Shown in pieces: positions 8,169 through 16,721 of a stretch of 64,000 bases of DNA. The position numbers were made by a program, and so were the translations under genes. Source of the stretch: Lactobacillus sp. S2-2. Its GTDB lineage: Bacteria > Bacillota > Bacilli > Lactobacillales > Lactobacillaceae. The first letter of the stretch is position 1, and every line of letters begins with the position of its first letter. The stretch covers positions 124,001-188,000 of the forward strand of contig NZ_WWFA01000003.1 of the NCBI RefSeq assembly GCF_021698855.1. The letters are read 5' to 3'. The notes below the pieces were generated by a model, which did no database searches, was not told where the DNA came from, and worked only from the letters and a program-made list of their open reading frames with translations.

Positions 8169-9056
8169 CTATTTATCTCCAGTAAGTTTTTTGTATACAC
8201 GATTTCCAATATATCTAGCACCAAAATTAAAGATTAAGATTACAATAATTAATACCGCAGATGAAGCACTTGAAATAATATCTGCATCTGGAGTGATTCC
8301 ATCAGTATTAACTTTCCAAATATGAACTGCTAAAGTTTCTGCTGGTCTCATTGGATTTAAAAAACTAGTTTCACTAAATGGATTAAAGTTGGTATAACTC
8401 ATAGTAGGTGCACTTTGACCAGCAGTGTAAATTAATGCAGCTGCTTCTCCAAAAATACGACCTGCACTTAAAATAATTCCAGTTAAAATTCCTGGCAATG
8501 CTTCTGGAATTATAACTCCTTTGATTGTTTCCCAGCGAGATAATCCAAGTGATAATCCTGCTTGTCTTTGCAATGGGGACACTGAATTAATTGAGTCTTC
8601 AATACTTCTTGTTAGAATAGGTAAGTTTAAAAACATTAAAGCAATTGATCCGGCTAAAATAGAAAAATCTAATTGAAATTTAATTACTAAAACTAAATAT
8701 CCAAATAACCCAATTACGATTGATGGTAAAGAACTTAAAACTTCAATCGATGTTCTAATAGTTGAAGTTAACCAGTTAGGTTTAGCATATTCGGCTAGAT
8801 AAATTCCAGCTCCCATAGAAATTGGAATTGAAATTAAGAGTGATAAAACTAATAAGTATAATGAATTAAATAATTGATTAACAATTCCTCCACCTGCAGC
8901 AAATGCTTTTGATTCAGTAAATAGGAACTTAAATGATACATCAGGTAAGCCTGTAATTAAGATATAACCAATTAAAGAGAGTAAAATTAAAACAACAATA
9001 CTAACTAATCCAATGATGACACCAGTTGCGATTTTGTTATTTCTTCTAGCATTCAT
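8169..9056 (-). CDS. pstA: Phosphate ABC transporter permease PstA
   Basis: This is a 295-residue inner-membrane permease with six TM segments and the EAA-type loop around LQRQAGLSLGLSRWETIKGV. It forms the translocation path with PstC. Its start overlaps the pstC stop by one base, indicating translational coupling. Confidence 0.93.
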   Translation of the reverse strand: MNARRNNKIATGVIIGLVSIVVLILLSLIGYILITGLPDVSFKFLFTESKAFAAGGGIVNQLFNSLYLLVLSLLISIPISMGAGIYLAEYAKPNWLTSTIRTSIEVLSSLPSIVIGLFGYLVLVIKFQLDFSILAGSIALMFLNLPILTRSIEDSINSVSPLQRQAGLSLGLSRWETIKGVIIPEALPGILTGIILSAGRIFGEAAALIYTAGQSAPTMSYTNFNPFSETSFLNPMRPAETLAVHIWKVNTDGITPDADIISSASSAVLIIVILIFNFGARYIGNRVYKKLTGDK

Positions 9057-9958
9057 TATTTAAGTTGCCCCCTCTTTGCAATGTATTTAACCACTAAGTT
9101 AAAGAATAATGACATAAGTAATAAGATTAATGCTAATGACCAAAGTGCGTTATTAGGTAATGTTCCCATGATTGTATTACCAACTTCTGTAGTTAATTGA
9201 CTAGTTAAAGTTGATGTTGGACTAACTAGACTAGTTGGCATTAAGGCTGAATTTCCAATCACCATTTGAACAGCTAGTGCTTCACCAAAGGCTCTTGCCA
9301 TTCCAAAGACAATTGCTGTCATAATTCCTGGCAATGCTGCTCTTAAGATAACTTTATAAATAGTTTGCCAACGAGTTGCTCCAAGAGCAAGTGATGCTTT
9401 ACGATAATGACTTGGTACAGCATTTAAACTATCAATAGTTAAAGTAGTAATTGTTGGTAATACCATTACGAATAAAACAATTGATCCAGCTAAAATTCCA
9501 AATCCTGTCCCACCAAATAAAGTTCTTACTGCTGGAACAACTACTGTCAATCCAACAAATCCATACACAACTGATGGAATTCCAACTAATAACTCAATAA
9601 TTGGCTGTAGAAATTTTGAGCCTTTTTTATTTGCAATTTCAGTCATGTAAATTGCAATCGCAATTGCAAACGGAGTAGCAATTAATGCTGCTAACAAAGT
9701 AACTCCAAAGGATGTCACAATCATTGGCAGAGCTCCTGTCATTTTCTGAGAAGGACTCCAATCAGTTCCAGTCAAGAATTTAATTGGATTAACATGATTT
9801 GAAATAAATGTTGCCATCCCTTTTGTTGCAATGAAAAATATAATCGATGCCACTAAGATAACAATTAATCCGATACATAATACACTAATACGACGACCAA
9901 ATCGATCTTGTTTTGTAGCCTTACTAGGTTTTAATAACTTATTTTTAATTTCACTCAT
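9056..9958 (-). CDS. pstC: Phosphate ABC transporter permease PstC
   Basis: This is a 300-residue permease with six TM segments. It has the loop HYRKASLALGATRWQTIYKV and the characteristic GIPSVVYGFVGL stretch near residue 130. It is the partner of PstA, placed 10 bases after pstS. Confidence 0.93.
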   Translation of the reverse strand: MSEIKNKLLKPSKATKQDRFGRRISVLCIGLIVILVASIIFFIATKGMATFISNHVNPIKFLTGTDWSPSQKMTGALPMIVTSFGVTLLAALIATPFAIAIAIYMTEIANKKGSKFLQPIIELLVGIPSVVYGFVGLTVVVPAVRTLFGGTGFGILAGSIVLFVMVLPTITTLTIDSLNAVPSHYRKASLALGATRWQTIYKVILRAALPGIMTAIVFGMARAFGEALAVQMVIGNSALMPTSLVSPTSTLTSQLTTEVGNTIMGTLPNNALWSLALILLLMSLFFNLVVKYIAKRGQLK

Positions 9959-9968
9959 AAATTAGCTC

Positions 9969-10829
9969 CTATTTTTTGATTACTTTACCGTCTGCTAAAG
10001 CTTCAAATTTCATATCATGAATACTTACATAACCTGCTTCTCTAACTAATCCATTTTGAACTTTTACTGATTGTAAATAATCAATAAATTTTTTTGTAGC
10101 TTGATTAGTTTTCTTTTTAGTATACATATGTTCATAAGACCAAATTTTCCATTTATTTTGAGCAATATTTTCATAACTTGGTTTTACATTATCAATTGAT
10201 AAACCTTGTAATTTTTTACTAATTCTCAAATATGGAATTGATAAATAACTGATTGTTCCAGGAGTAGCTGATACAATTTTATCAACTGTTCCATTAGCAT
10301 CTTGTTCTTGTGCCTTTACACTTTTAACCCCCTTTAAAGCAGTTTTCTCAAAGGTTGATCTCGTTCCACTTCCTTGAGATCGATTAATAATTGTAATTGC
10401 TTGATTTTTACCACCAACTTGTTTCCAATTAGTTATTTTCCCTGCAAAGATATCTCGTAATTGCTTTAAAGATAAATTCTTTACTCCAGCACTCGGATTT
10501 ACAACTGGTACAATTCCAACTACTGCAATTTTATGATCAACTAAGTCCTTTGCATTAATTCCTTCTTTTTCTTCTGCAAAAACATCAGAATTACCAATGC
10601 TGACAGCTCCTTGAGAAACCTGAGATAAACCTGTTCCAGATCCCCCGCCTTGAACTGTAATATTTGCAGCTTCATTATTCTTTTTATAATCTAGTGACGA
10701 TTGTTCAACTAACGGTTGCATTGCCGTTGAGCCAACTGAAGTTACTTTATTTGGATTGTTTTTATTACCACATCCACTAATAATTAAAAGCAATAGGCCC
10801 ATCGCAATTAAAAGAGAATATTTTTTCAT
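9969..10829 (-). CDS. pstS1: Phosphate-binding lipoprotein PstS (1)
   Basis: This 286-residue lipoprotein has lipobox IISGC, with C20 as the lipidated residue. Phosphate-binding loops are recognisable: VGSTAMQPLVEQ, QGGGSGTGLSQVSQG and NRSQGSGTRSTFE. The ATG at 10829 has GGAGG upstream; the frame runs 12 codons further without a site. It is the first gene of pstS-C-A-B1-B2-phoU-speG and is preceded by a phased PHO-box array. A paralogue is at 61704-62567. Confidence 0.95.
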   Translation of the reverse strand: MKKYSLLIAMGLLLLIISGCGNKNNPNKVTSVGSTAMQPLVEQSSLDYKKNNEAANITVQGGGSGTGLSQVSQGAVSIGNSDVFAEEKEGINAKDLVDHKIAVVGIVPVVNPSAGVKNLSLKQLRDIFAGKITNWKQVGGKNQAITIINRSQGSGTRSTFEKTALKGVKSVKAQEQDANGTVDKIVSATPGTISYLSIPYLRISKKLQGLSIDNVKPSYENIAQNKWKIWSYEHMYTKKKTNQATKKFIDYLQSVKVQNGLVREAGYVSIHDMKFEALADGKVIKK

Positions 10830-10863
10830 TATGTTGCCTCCATCGTTATTAACTTTCAAAATC

Positions 10864-10917
10864 ATTATATCTAGTTAATGTAAATTTGATGTAGGGGAAA
10901 TGTAAATTATTTGTAAA
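10864..10917 (-). promoter_or_regulatory. PHO-box array and promoter of the pst operon
   Basis: On the minus strand four hexamers recur with exact 11-bp spacing: TTTACA (10917-10912), TTTACA (10906-10901), CCTACA (10895-10890) and TTTACA (10884-10879). A perfect -10 TATAAT (10869-10864) follows with no good -35. This is the layout of PhoP-activated promoters in Bacillus (TT-A-CA repeats on one helix face). Confidence 0.85.
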
Positions 10918-10946
10918 TAAAAAATCAGTAATTAAATTACTGATTT
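10917..10946 (-). terminator. Terminator of the membrane gene at 10946-11692
   Basis: AAATCAGTAAT and the matching ATTACTGATTT arm form a stem that overlaps the stop codon and is followed on the minus strand by a T run. It ends inside the PHO-box region, so the two genes are insulated. Confidence 0.8.
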
Positions 10947-11692
10947 CATAGATTATGATATTTTTCATTTTGAAAGAAAGTTACATATGCTAGAAATATC
11001 AATGCAATCATGCCAGTTAAAATAGGTTGTCCTATGGTAAATTCTTGATTAAAGAAAAATAAGATAGATACAAATAATAATCCAAATCCAATTATGTATT
11101 CATATATTTTATTAATAGATGAGAATAATAATAAAATAACTAAAATCAACCCAACTATCATCGTTATTGTAAATAAACAAACTAAAACTCGATGAGGAAA
11201 ATCTTCCGCTAAAGCAGTCAATTTTAACGAACTAAATAATCCACTAGTAATTAATATATCAATTCCTGATAAAAAGATAGTTAACCCTTTAAATAGCCAA
11301 AAATCACCTTGATTAACATTTTTTTCATAAAATTTAGAAATTATATAGGCTAAACCAATTAAACTAATAACTCCATGAATTGGCCATCCTAAACCATCTT
11401 GATAATTTAAAAAGGTAATTGGAGATATAGTTATTACTCCTCCAATTAAAAGCATAATCCATCTGGGTAACAGAATCGTTAACGTTAAAAAAGAAATCAT
11501 TAATAAAAACAATTGATAATTTATAATAAAAACAAAATAAATGAATGAATTATCCATTTTAGCAGTACCTAATCCACCAAATGATAGTCCTAAATCAAAT
11601 AAAAGAATTAAAGAACAAAATACTGAAAATATACATATTAATGATTTAATAAAAAGAACCAAATCTCCATTCTCTTCAAAAATTTTTTTCAT
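10946..11692 (-). CDS. Polytopic membrane protein of unknown function
   Basis: This protein of about 248 residues has some seven or eight predicted TM helices separated by very short loops, and a charged N-terminus MKKIFEENGD. I do not recognise a family. It sits between the pst promoter and the divergent response regulator, but it has its own terminator, so a link to phosphate is only positional. The start at 11692 is preferred because AAAGGGG is 6-7 bases upstream; an in-frame ATG lies two codons earlier. Confidence 0.6.
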   Translation of the reverse strand: MKKIFEENGDLVLFIKSLICIFSVFCSLILLFDLGLSFGGLGTAKMDNSFIYFVFIINYQLFLLMISFLTLTILLPRWIMLLIGGVITISPITFLNYQDGLGWPIHGVISLIGLAYIISKFYEKNVNQGDFWLFKGLTIFLSGIDILITSGLFSSLKLTALAEDFPHRVLVCLFTITMIVGLILVILLLFSSINKIYEYIIGFGLLFVSILFFFNQEFTIGQPILTGMIALIFLAYVTFFQNEKYHNL

Positions 11693-11825
11693 ATACATCC
11701 CCTTTCGTGTACTAGCAACTTTACCAAAGACTAATTAAAATAACAATTTCACTACTTTTCAATTTATACAATTACATTTTTAAGTTATACTTATTAATAA
11801 ATTAATATAAAGAAGGTTATAAGCT

Positions 11826-12536
11826 GTGCAAAATATTGGATTAGTTACCAAAGATCTTGAATTATCAATGGATTATAGCAAAATCGCAAATGAATACAAT
11901 TGGTTCATTGATAATACTTATAAACCTGAAGATATTTTAAAGTGGATCACAACTCATAATGAAGTGGCTGTTCTTTGGGATGAATCAACAATTAGAGTAA
12001 AAGATAATTTACATATATTTAAAGAAATTAGAAAAAATCTTGCTGGTCCAATTATTGTCATAGATAAAATGAAAGCTAAAAATAAACTTAACTGGTTTTT
12101 CGAATTAGGTGTCGACGATTATTTATCATTTTCGGATGAATTTGATGAATTAAATTTAATTTTAAATCAAAGAATTAATACTTATAATAAAATCTATCAT
12201 CAAAAGAAACATGAATATCGTTATATTTATTTTGGCGATTATCAAATTGACTTAGAAAAATATAAAGTCACTAAAGATGGAAAAGATTTGGGGTTAACTC
12301 CAAAAGAATTAAAACTTCTCTATTATTTAATCAAACATAAACAACAAGTTTTGGATCGTGATCAATTATTAGAAGGAGTTTGGGGAGATTTTGGAGTAAT
12401 GGAAACTTCTCGGATGGTTGATATTCATATTTCTCATTTACGAGATAAAATAGAAGCTAATCCAAAAAAACCAGAATGGATTAAAACCAAAAGGGGCTTT
12501 GGATACTTCTTTAATGGCGAATTTACTACAAAATAA
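11826..12536 (+). CDS. Orphan OmpR/PhoP-type response regulator with degenerate receiver
   Basis: This 236-residue protein starts at GTG with AGAAGG upstream. The C-terminal winged helix (about 140-232) matches PhoP closely: MVDIHISHLRDKIE, then KKPEWIKTKRGFGYFF. The N-terminal receiver is eroded. D52 in VLWDEST may be the phospho-acceptor, but the acidic pocket near residue 10 is reduced to one Asp, and the usual KPF switch sequence is replaced by LSFSDEF. No histidine kinase gene is adjacent. Position beside the PHO-box-controlled pst operon suggests it is the local PhoP/PnpR, possibly responding without canonical phosphorylation. Confidence 0.8.
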   Translation: MQNIGLVTKDLELSMDYSKIANEYNWFIDNTYKPEDILKWITTHNEVAVLWDESTIRVKDNLHIFKEIRKNLAGPIIVIDKMKAKNKLNWFFELGVDDYLSFSDEFDELNLILNQRINTYNKIYHQKKHEYRYIYFGDYQIDLEKYKVTKDGKDLGLTPKELKLLYYLIKHKQQVLDRDQLLEGVWGDFGVMETSRMVDIHISHLRDKIEANPKKPEWIKTKRGFGYFFNGEFTTK

Positions 12537-12566
12537 AAAGGAACTGATTAGATCAGTTCCTTTTTA
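12535..12566. terminator. Bidirectional terminator
   Basis: GGAACTGAT (12540-12548), loop TAG, ATCAGTTCC (12552-12560) with A5 and T5 flanks separates the response regulator from the convergent DUF4097 gene. Confidence 0.88.
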
Positions 12567-13451
12567 TTTTGTAGTTATATGATTATTACCATAGCGATTA
12601 TTTAAAATAATTGAATTCTTTTGTTTAGAATTAATTGTTAAATCACGTTTTCTTTTTTCACCATTAACATAGTTATTACCATGTTTGCTTGCTTTTAAAT
12701 CAAAGTTAACTTTACCAACATTTTTAATTGTTTGCTTATTCAAATCATCGTAATCGTCGTAATCACTATAATCATCATCAATATCTTTATTATCAATATT
12801 TAATTCACCTTTAACTTTACCAGTATCATAAATTAAATCTGAAGGTGTTTTAATTGTTCCACCATTTAAAAATGATGAACTTTCAATTTTAACATCTCCA
12901 TCAAGTGTTGATAATTTAGATTTTTTATTTAAAATTGTATTCTCTAAATAAATATTTCCATCATTTAATTGAATATTTGCTTGATTAATTTTAACATTAC
13001 GTGCTCTAAAATTATTCATCTGATTTTCATTTGGAACATTCATAATAACTTTATTCAATGTTTTACTTTTTGGTACTGTAACAATAATTAACGGAGCATT
13101 GTCATTATGAACAAAGAATCTTCCGCCATCAGTTTCTCTTTTATCGATAGTTAAAGTACCATTCTTAACTTTATATTTTGGAAGCTTTTCACCATTTGAA
13201 TCTACTTTAATTGAATATTTATCACCACTAACCACTCTTAATGCATAATTATCAGCATTATTTTTAATGTTATCAAACTTACTTATTTGTTCATTTACAC
13301 TTCTTTTTTCATTTGAAACATTTAATTTTAAATGATCTGAAATATAGAGTTTATTAACTGTCGACATACCGCCTCCAGCAAACCAACCAACTATTCCAAG
13401 AATTAATCCGGTGAAGAAAACGATTAATCCAATTTTAAAAACTTTTTTCAT
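12564..13451 (-). CDS. DUF4097/LiaG-like envelope protein
   Basis: This is a 295-residue protein with one N-terminal TM helix (about residues 7-28) and an extracellular beta-helical DUF4097-type domain full of regular NNxxLTIxx-like strands. An acidic patch DDDYSDYDDYDDLN lies near residue 225. It is the last gene of PadR-HAAS-DUF4097, a common Firmicutes trio linked to envelope-stress sensing. It starts 5 bases after the HAAS gene. The biochemical role is unknown. Confidence 0.75.
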   Translation of the reverse strand: MKKVFKIGLIVFFTGLILGIVGWFAGGGMSTVNKLYISDHLKLNVSNEKRSVNEQISKFDNIKNNADNYALRVVSGDKYSIKVDSNGEKLPKYKVKNGTLTIDKRETDGGRFFVHNDNAPLIIVTVPKSKTLNKVIMNVPNENQMNNFRARNVKINQANIQLNDGNIYLENTILNKKSKLSTLDGDVKIESSSFLNGGTIKTPSDLIYDTGKVKGELNIDNKDIDDDYSDYDDYDDLNKQTIKNVGKVNFDLKASKHGNNYVNGEKRKRDLTINSKQKNSIILNNRYGNNHITTK

Positions 13452-13456
13452 AATTA

Positions 13457-14074
13457 TTAATCCTCACTTTCATGTTGACTTTTATTACTTTTTTCATAGA
13501 TATTACGAAAAGCCTGAGCAATTACTTGAATTAACCAAGAAATGAAAAGATATAATCCAGAAAAAATAACGATTGTTAAACCAATAATAGCGAATCCTAG
13601 TCCAATTAAACCTAATCCAAATAAAGACTTCGTTCCAATTAAACTAACTCCAAAAATAAAGATTACTCCAGTAAAAATAACTCCAACAATAATTAAACAA
13701 ATAATAGAAACAATAAATCCAAATAGAGCCGCAAACATTCCAATCATTAAAGCTAAAATAATAATTAAGACTGGAATTGCAACTGGTGTTGCTAAAATAG
13801 CCAAAATAACTAACCAAATTGTTTTGGTATTTTCAAACATTCCACTTCTTTCACCTTTTTTAGATTTTATGTCATCATTTTTAATTGCATTATCAGCAAT
13901 AATTTTTCTAGCCAATTGTTTTGGTGTTCCTAATTCTTTTTCAATATCACTGATATTTTCAAAACCTGCATCTTGAATATATTCAGAATAGAATTCAATT
14001 GCATCATTTTTTTCATCTTCAGATACTTTTGATAAGCTTTTCTTTAAAGAATTAATATATACTTCTGAATTCAT
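13457..14074 (-). CDS. HAAS (DUF1700) domain membrane protein
   Basis: This is a 205-residue protein. Residues 1-65 form the HAAS helical domain (YINSLKKSLSKVSEDEKND, then ELGTPKQLARKI), followed by about four TM helices rich in Gly/Ile. HAAS proteins are typically encoded next to PadR repressors and DUF4097 proteins and are thought to relay envelope signals. Its ATG directly abuts the padR stop (TAAATG). Confidence 0.85.
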   Translation of the reverse strand: MNSEVYINSLKKSLSKVSEDEKNDAIEFYSEYIQDAGFENISDIEKELGTPKQLARKIIADNAIKNDDIKSKKGERSGMFENTKTIWLVILAILATPVAIPVLIIILALMIGMFAALFGFIVSIICLIIVGVIFTGVIFIFGVSLIGTKSLFGLGLIGLGFAIIGLTIVIFSGLYLFISWLIQVIAQAFRNIYEKSNKSQHESED

Positions 14075-14401
14075 TTACTCTTCATTCCCTTCTGATTGAT
14101 TATTTAAGATTTGGTCAATACTTTTTTTGTATTCATTCCATTCATCTAAAATTGTTTCTAATTTTTCTTTACCTTGATCAGTAATTTTATAGTAACGACG
14201 ATTACGTCCTTGATAAGGTTCATCATATGTTTCTAATGATTCTTCTTTTTTTAATCTTCTTAACACAGGATACATTGTTGATTCAGATATTTTTATTGAT
14301 GCTTGAATTTCTTGAGTAATTGCATAGCCATAATAATCTTGTTTTGATAATAAAGCTAAAACCATTCCATCAAGCATTTCGGAATTAACATGAATGCTCA
14401 T
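14075..14401 (-). CDS. PadR family transcriptional regulator
   Basis: This 108-residue winged-helix protein has the PadR pattern MLDGMVLALLSKQDYYGYAI, ESTMYPVLRRL and RRYYKITDQGKEKL. It is the likely autorepressor of its three-gene envelope operon. RBS GAGGGGGA. Its promoter is described separately. Confidence 0.92.
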   Translation of the reverse strand: MSIHVNSEMLDGMVLALLSKQDYYGYAITQEIQASIKISESTMYPVLRRLKKEESLETYDEPYQGRNRRYYKITDQGKEKLETILDEWNEYKKSIDQILNNQSEGNEE

Positions 14402-14430
14402 TCAAATCCCCCTCTTTTGTTTATAATAAT

Positions 14431-14458
14431 ATTATACGATATATAACATAGTTTGCAA
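14431..14458 (-). promoter_or_regulatory. padR operon promoter with possible operator
   Basis: Minus-strand TTGCAA (14458-14453), a 16-bp spacer, and TATAAT (14436-14431). The spacer and -10 contain the imperfect inverted repeat TTATA-N5-TATAA, a plausible PadR site. Confidence 0.6.
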
Positions 14459-14469
14459 GTTTTTTTTGC

Positions 14470-14496
14470 AAAAAAAAAGACAAATTAATGTCTTTA
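14470..14496 (-). terminator. Terminator of fructosamine kinase gene
   Basis: AAAGACA (14476-14482) and TGTCTTT (14489-14495) are followed on the minus strand by a long T run. Confidence 0.75.
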
Positions 14497-15345
14497 ATCT
14501 AAAATGATTTTCATTTCTCTCACTACAGAGTCATAGTAAATATTTCCAAATTTAAGTAAATGAAGCATCAAATAGTATAAACGATAAAAATGAACTCGTT
14601 CATTATAACCATCATCAATTGGATATGCTTCATTATATGAATCATAGAAGTCTTGATTATAACCACCAAAAACAGTTGTTACACCTAAATCAAATTCTCG
14701 ATCACCATAAAAAACTGCTGGGTCAATTAAAATTGGATCATCATTATTATCAAATAAATAATTACCACCCCATAAATCTCCATGTAAAAGAGAAGGCTGA
14801 CTGGAATGTTTTGATAATTTTTCAAGAATCACTTTCCTAACTAATAAATATTGTTGTGCATCTGTTGCATCAAATAAATTTTGATTAATTATCTTATCTT
14901 TTAAAGCATCAAGTCTTTTTTCAACAAAAAGTTCAGCCCAACTATCAGTCCACTGATTATCAAAGGTAATATCTCTACCTTTTGAATTAATTTCAAATCC
15001 AAATTTTTTAGCTGGATTAATTACTTGATGCATTTTTGCAACTAATTTACCCAATGCTCTTTGATTAGTATTTCCCTTTTCAATATAGCTAATAATTAAA
15101 TAAGCATCGTGATTTATTTCGCCATTACTAATAACTTTAGGTGCATTAATCTTATTTTTTGAAAATTCTTGTAAGCCGGCTATCTCTCCTGCATAGAAAT
15201 TTTTATCTTGATTAGGTTGAACTAATAAAAAATATGATTTTTGGTCAGCAACTAAATGATAGGCTTGATTTACATCCCCACCACTTACAGGAGTTACTTT
15301 ATTTACATTTTCAAATGGCAATTGATTAAGCCATTCCTGATTCAT
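14494..15345 (-). CDS. Fructosamine kinase family protein
   Basis: This 283-residue aminoglycoside-phosphotransferase-fold kinase has the Brenner motif LLHGDLWGGNYLF (catalytic Asp), the metal-site stretch ILIDPAVFYGDREFDL, and the nucleotide loop GGDVNQAYHL near the start. Bacterial family members phosphorylate glycated lysines or ribulosamines for deglycation. I chose ATG 15345 (MNQEW) because it has GAGGTGAG upstream and gives the usual family length. The frame remains open for 60 codons to 15525; see findings. It lies just downstream of pepQ. Confidence 0.85.
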   Translation of the reverse strand: MNQEWLNQLPFENVNKVTPVSGGDVNQAYHLVADQKSYFLLVQPNQDKNFYAGEIAGLQEFSKNKINAPKVISNGEINHDAYLIISYIEKGNTNQRALGKLVAKMHQVINPAKKFGFEINSKGRDITFDNQWTDSWAELFVEKRLDALKDKIINQNLFDATDAQQYLLVRKVILEKLSKHSSQPSLLHGDLWGGNYLFDNNDDPILIDPAVFYGDREFDLGVTTVFGGYNQDFYDSYNEAYPIDDGYNERVHFYRLYYLMLHLLKFGNIYYDSVVREMKIILD

Positions 15346-15532
15346 TTGACTCACCTCAGATTTAATAATTATTCTTAATGGTAAAAAAGATCCTCTAATT
15401 GTTCCAGCAAGTTTTGATTTTTGTCTAGCAAATTTAAATTTACCTTCAAATTCTGTTGGAATTTCCATCCCATCACTCAATTTAAACCCAACTGCTCTTT
15501 TTTTATCATTTTCAATTGAATACATGATTAAA

Positions 15533-16633
15533 TTAATCCTTTGCGTATCTTAATTCTTTAGTAGTATTTGTAAATGGTTCACATCCATCTTGAGTTACAT
15601 GAACACAATCTTCAATTCGAACTCCTGCAACATCTGGAATATAAATTCCTGGTTCAATTGAAAAACACATCCCTTCTTCAAGAACTAAATCATTTCCTTC
15701 CATAATAGATGGAAATTCATGTTCACCCAGTCCCATACCATGTCCTGCACGATGAATAAAGTATTCACCATAACCAGCATTTTCAATAACATCTCTTGCT
15801 ATTTTATCAATTTCTGAAGCTTTAACTCCTGGTTTTACAGCAGCTTGAGCTTTTAATTGTGCTTTTAAACAAGTATCAAAAATATCTTGTTGCTTTTCAT
15901 TTAATTTACCTACTGCAATTGTTCTAGAAACATCACTAATATAGCCATTATGAACAGTTCCTAAATCAAATAAAACTAATTCATTGTTTTCTATTTTATT
16001 CATATCAGTTGCGCCATGTGGATTAGCGGCATGAGCTCCAGCTTGAATAAGCGTGTCAAAACTCATTTCCATTACACCACTCTTTTTCAACTTATATTCT
16101 AATTCAGCTGCTACTTCTGCTTCAGTTTTGCCAACTTTCACAGCATTATAAGCTGTTTCTAAAGCAAAATCAGCTTCTTTACCTGCTTCTTTTAATTCTT
16201 CGATTTCTTTTGGAGTTTTTATTAAACGAAGTCGATTAATTTCATCAGTTAAGTTACTTTTAACTTCAACATTTGAAAAGTGATTTTTTATTTGATCAAA
16301 TCTTTCAATTGTTAAATTATCCTTTTCAATTCCCCATTTAGTTGGATTAGGATTAATTTCTTTAATTAATTGCGCAATCTTATCATATGGTTTTTCATGA
16401 TCAAGATATCCATATACCGGATAAGGCCAGCCAATTTCTTTAATTACTTCAACTTCTAAAGCTGGAGCAAAAATAAAAGGTTCATGATTAGGAAAAACAA
16501 ATAATCCTAAAACTCTTTCAATTGGATCACTAGAAAATCCGGTAAAATATTCAATATTCTTAAAATCACTAACATAAGCAATATCTAAATCATTGTTTTT
16601 AACCCACTTTTGAAACTCTTCTAATTTTGGCAT
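15533..16633 (-). CDS. pepQ: Xaa-Pro dipeptidase PepQ
   Basis: This 366-residue creatinase/prolidase-fold metallopeptidase has metal ligands in VLFDLGTVHNGYISDVSRT (DxG...D), HRAGHGMGLGEHEFP (His) and FSIEPGIYIP / GVRIEDCV (Glu, Glu). It cleaves X-Pro dipeptides released from peptides that the Opp system could import. Start 16633 has AAAGGAG; 18 further open codons lack a site. Confidence 0.95.
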   Translation of the reverse strand: MPKLEEFQKWVKNNDLDIAYVSDFKNIEYFTGFSSDPIERVLGLFVFPNHEPFIFAPALEVEVIKEIGWPYPVYGYLDHEKPYDKIAQLIKEINPNPTKWGIEKDNLTIERFDQIKNHFSNVEVKSNLTDEINRLRLIKTPKEIEELKEAGKEADFALETAYNAVKVGKTEAEVAAELEYKLKKSGVMEMSFDTLIQAGAHAANPHGATDMNKIENNELVLFDLGTVHNGYISDVSRTIAVGKLNEKQQDIFDTCLKAQLKAQAAVKPGVKASEIDKIARDVIENAGYGEYFIHRAGHGMGLGEHEFPSIMEGNDLVLEEGMCFSIEPGIYIPDVAGVRIEDCVHVTQDGCEPFTNTTKELRYAKD

Positions 16634-16667
16634 TAATAAAACTCCTTTATATATTATGTTAACGGCA

Positions 16668-16673
16668 ATTATA
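16668..16673 (-). promoter_or_regulatory. Extended -10 promoter of pepQ
   Basis: TGCTATAAT on the minus strand, about 35 bp before the pepQ start codon, is a good extended -10; no strong -35 is visible. Confidence 0.55.
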
Positions 16674-16689
16674 GCACAAGAACTCATAA

Positions 16690-16716
16690 TAAAAAGCCTT
16701 GAAAGATATCAAGGCC
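16690..16716 (-). terminator. Terminator of the ADP-ribosyltransferase gene
   Basis: GCCTTGA (16696-16702) and TCAAGGC (16709-16715) form the stem; a T run follows on the minus strand. Confidence 0.75.
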
Positions 16717-16721
16717 TTTCT

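Noticed and set aside
11765-11791. PHO box in front of the response-regulator gene
   Set aside because: TATACA and TTACAT are present but not at 11-bp spacing, so autoregulation is not supported.
16660-16680. CcpA cre site before pepQ
   Set aside because: TGTTAACGG resembles half a cre but the other half does not match the consensus.
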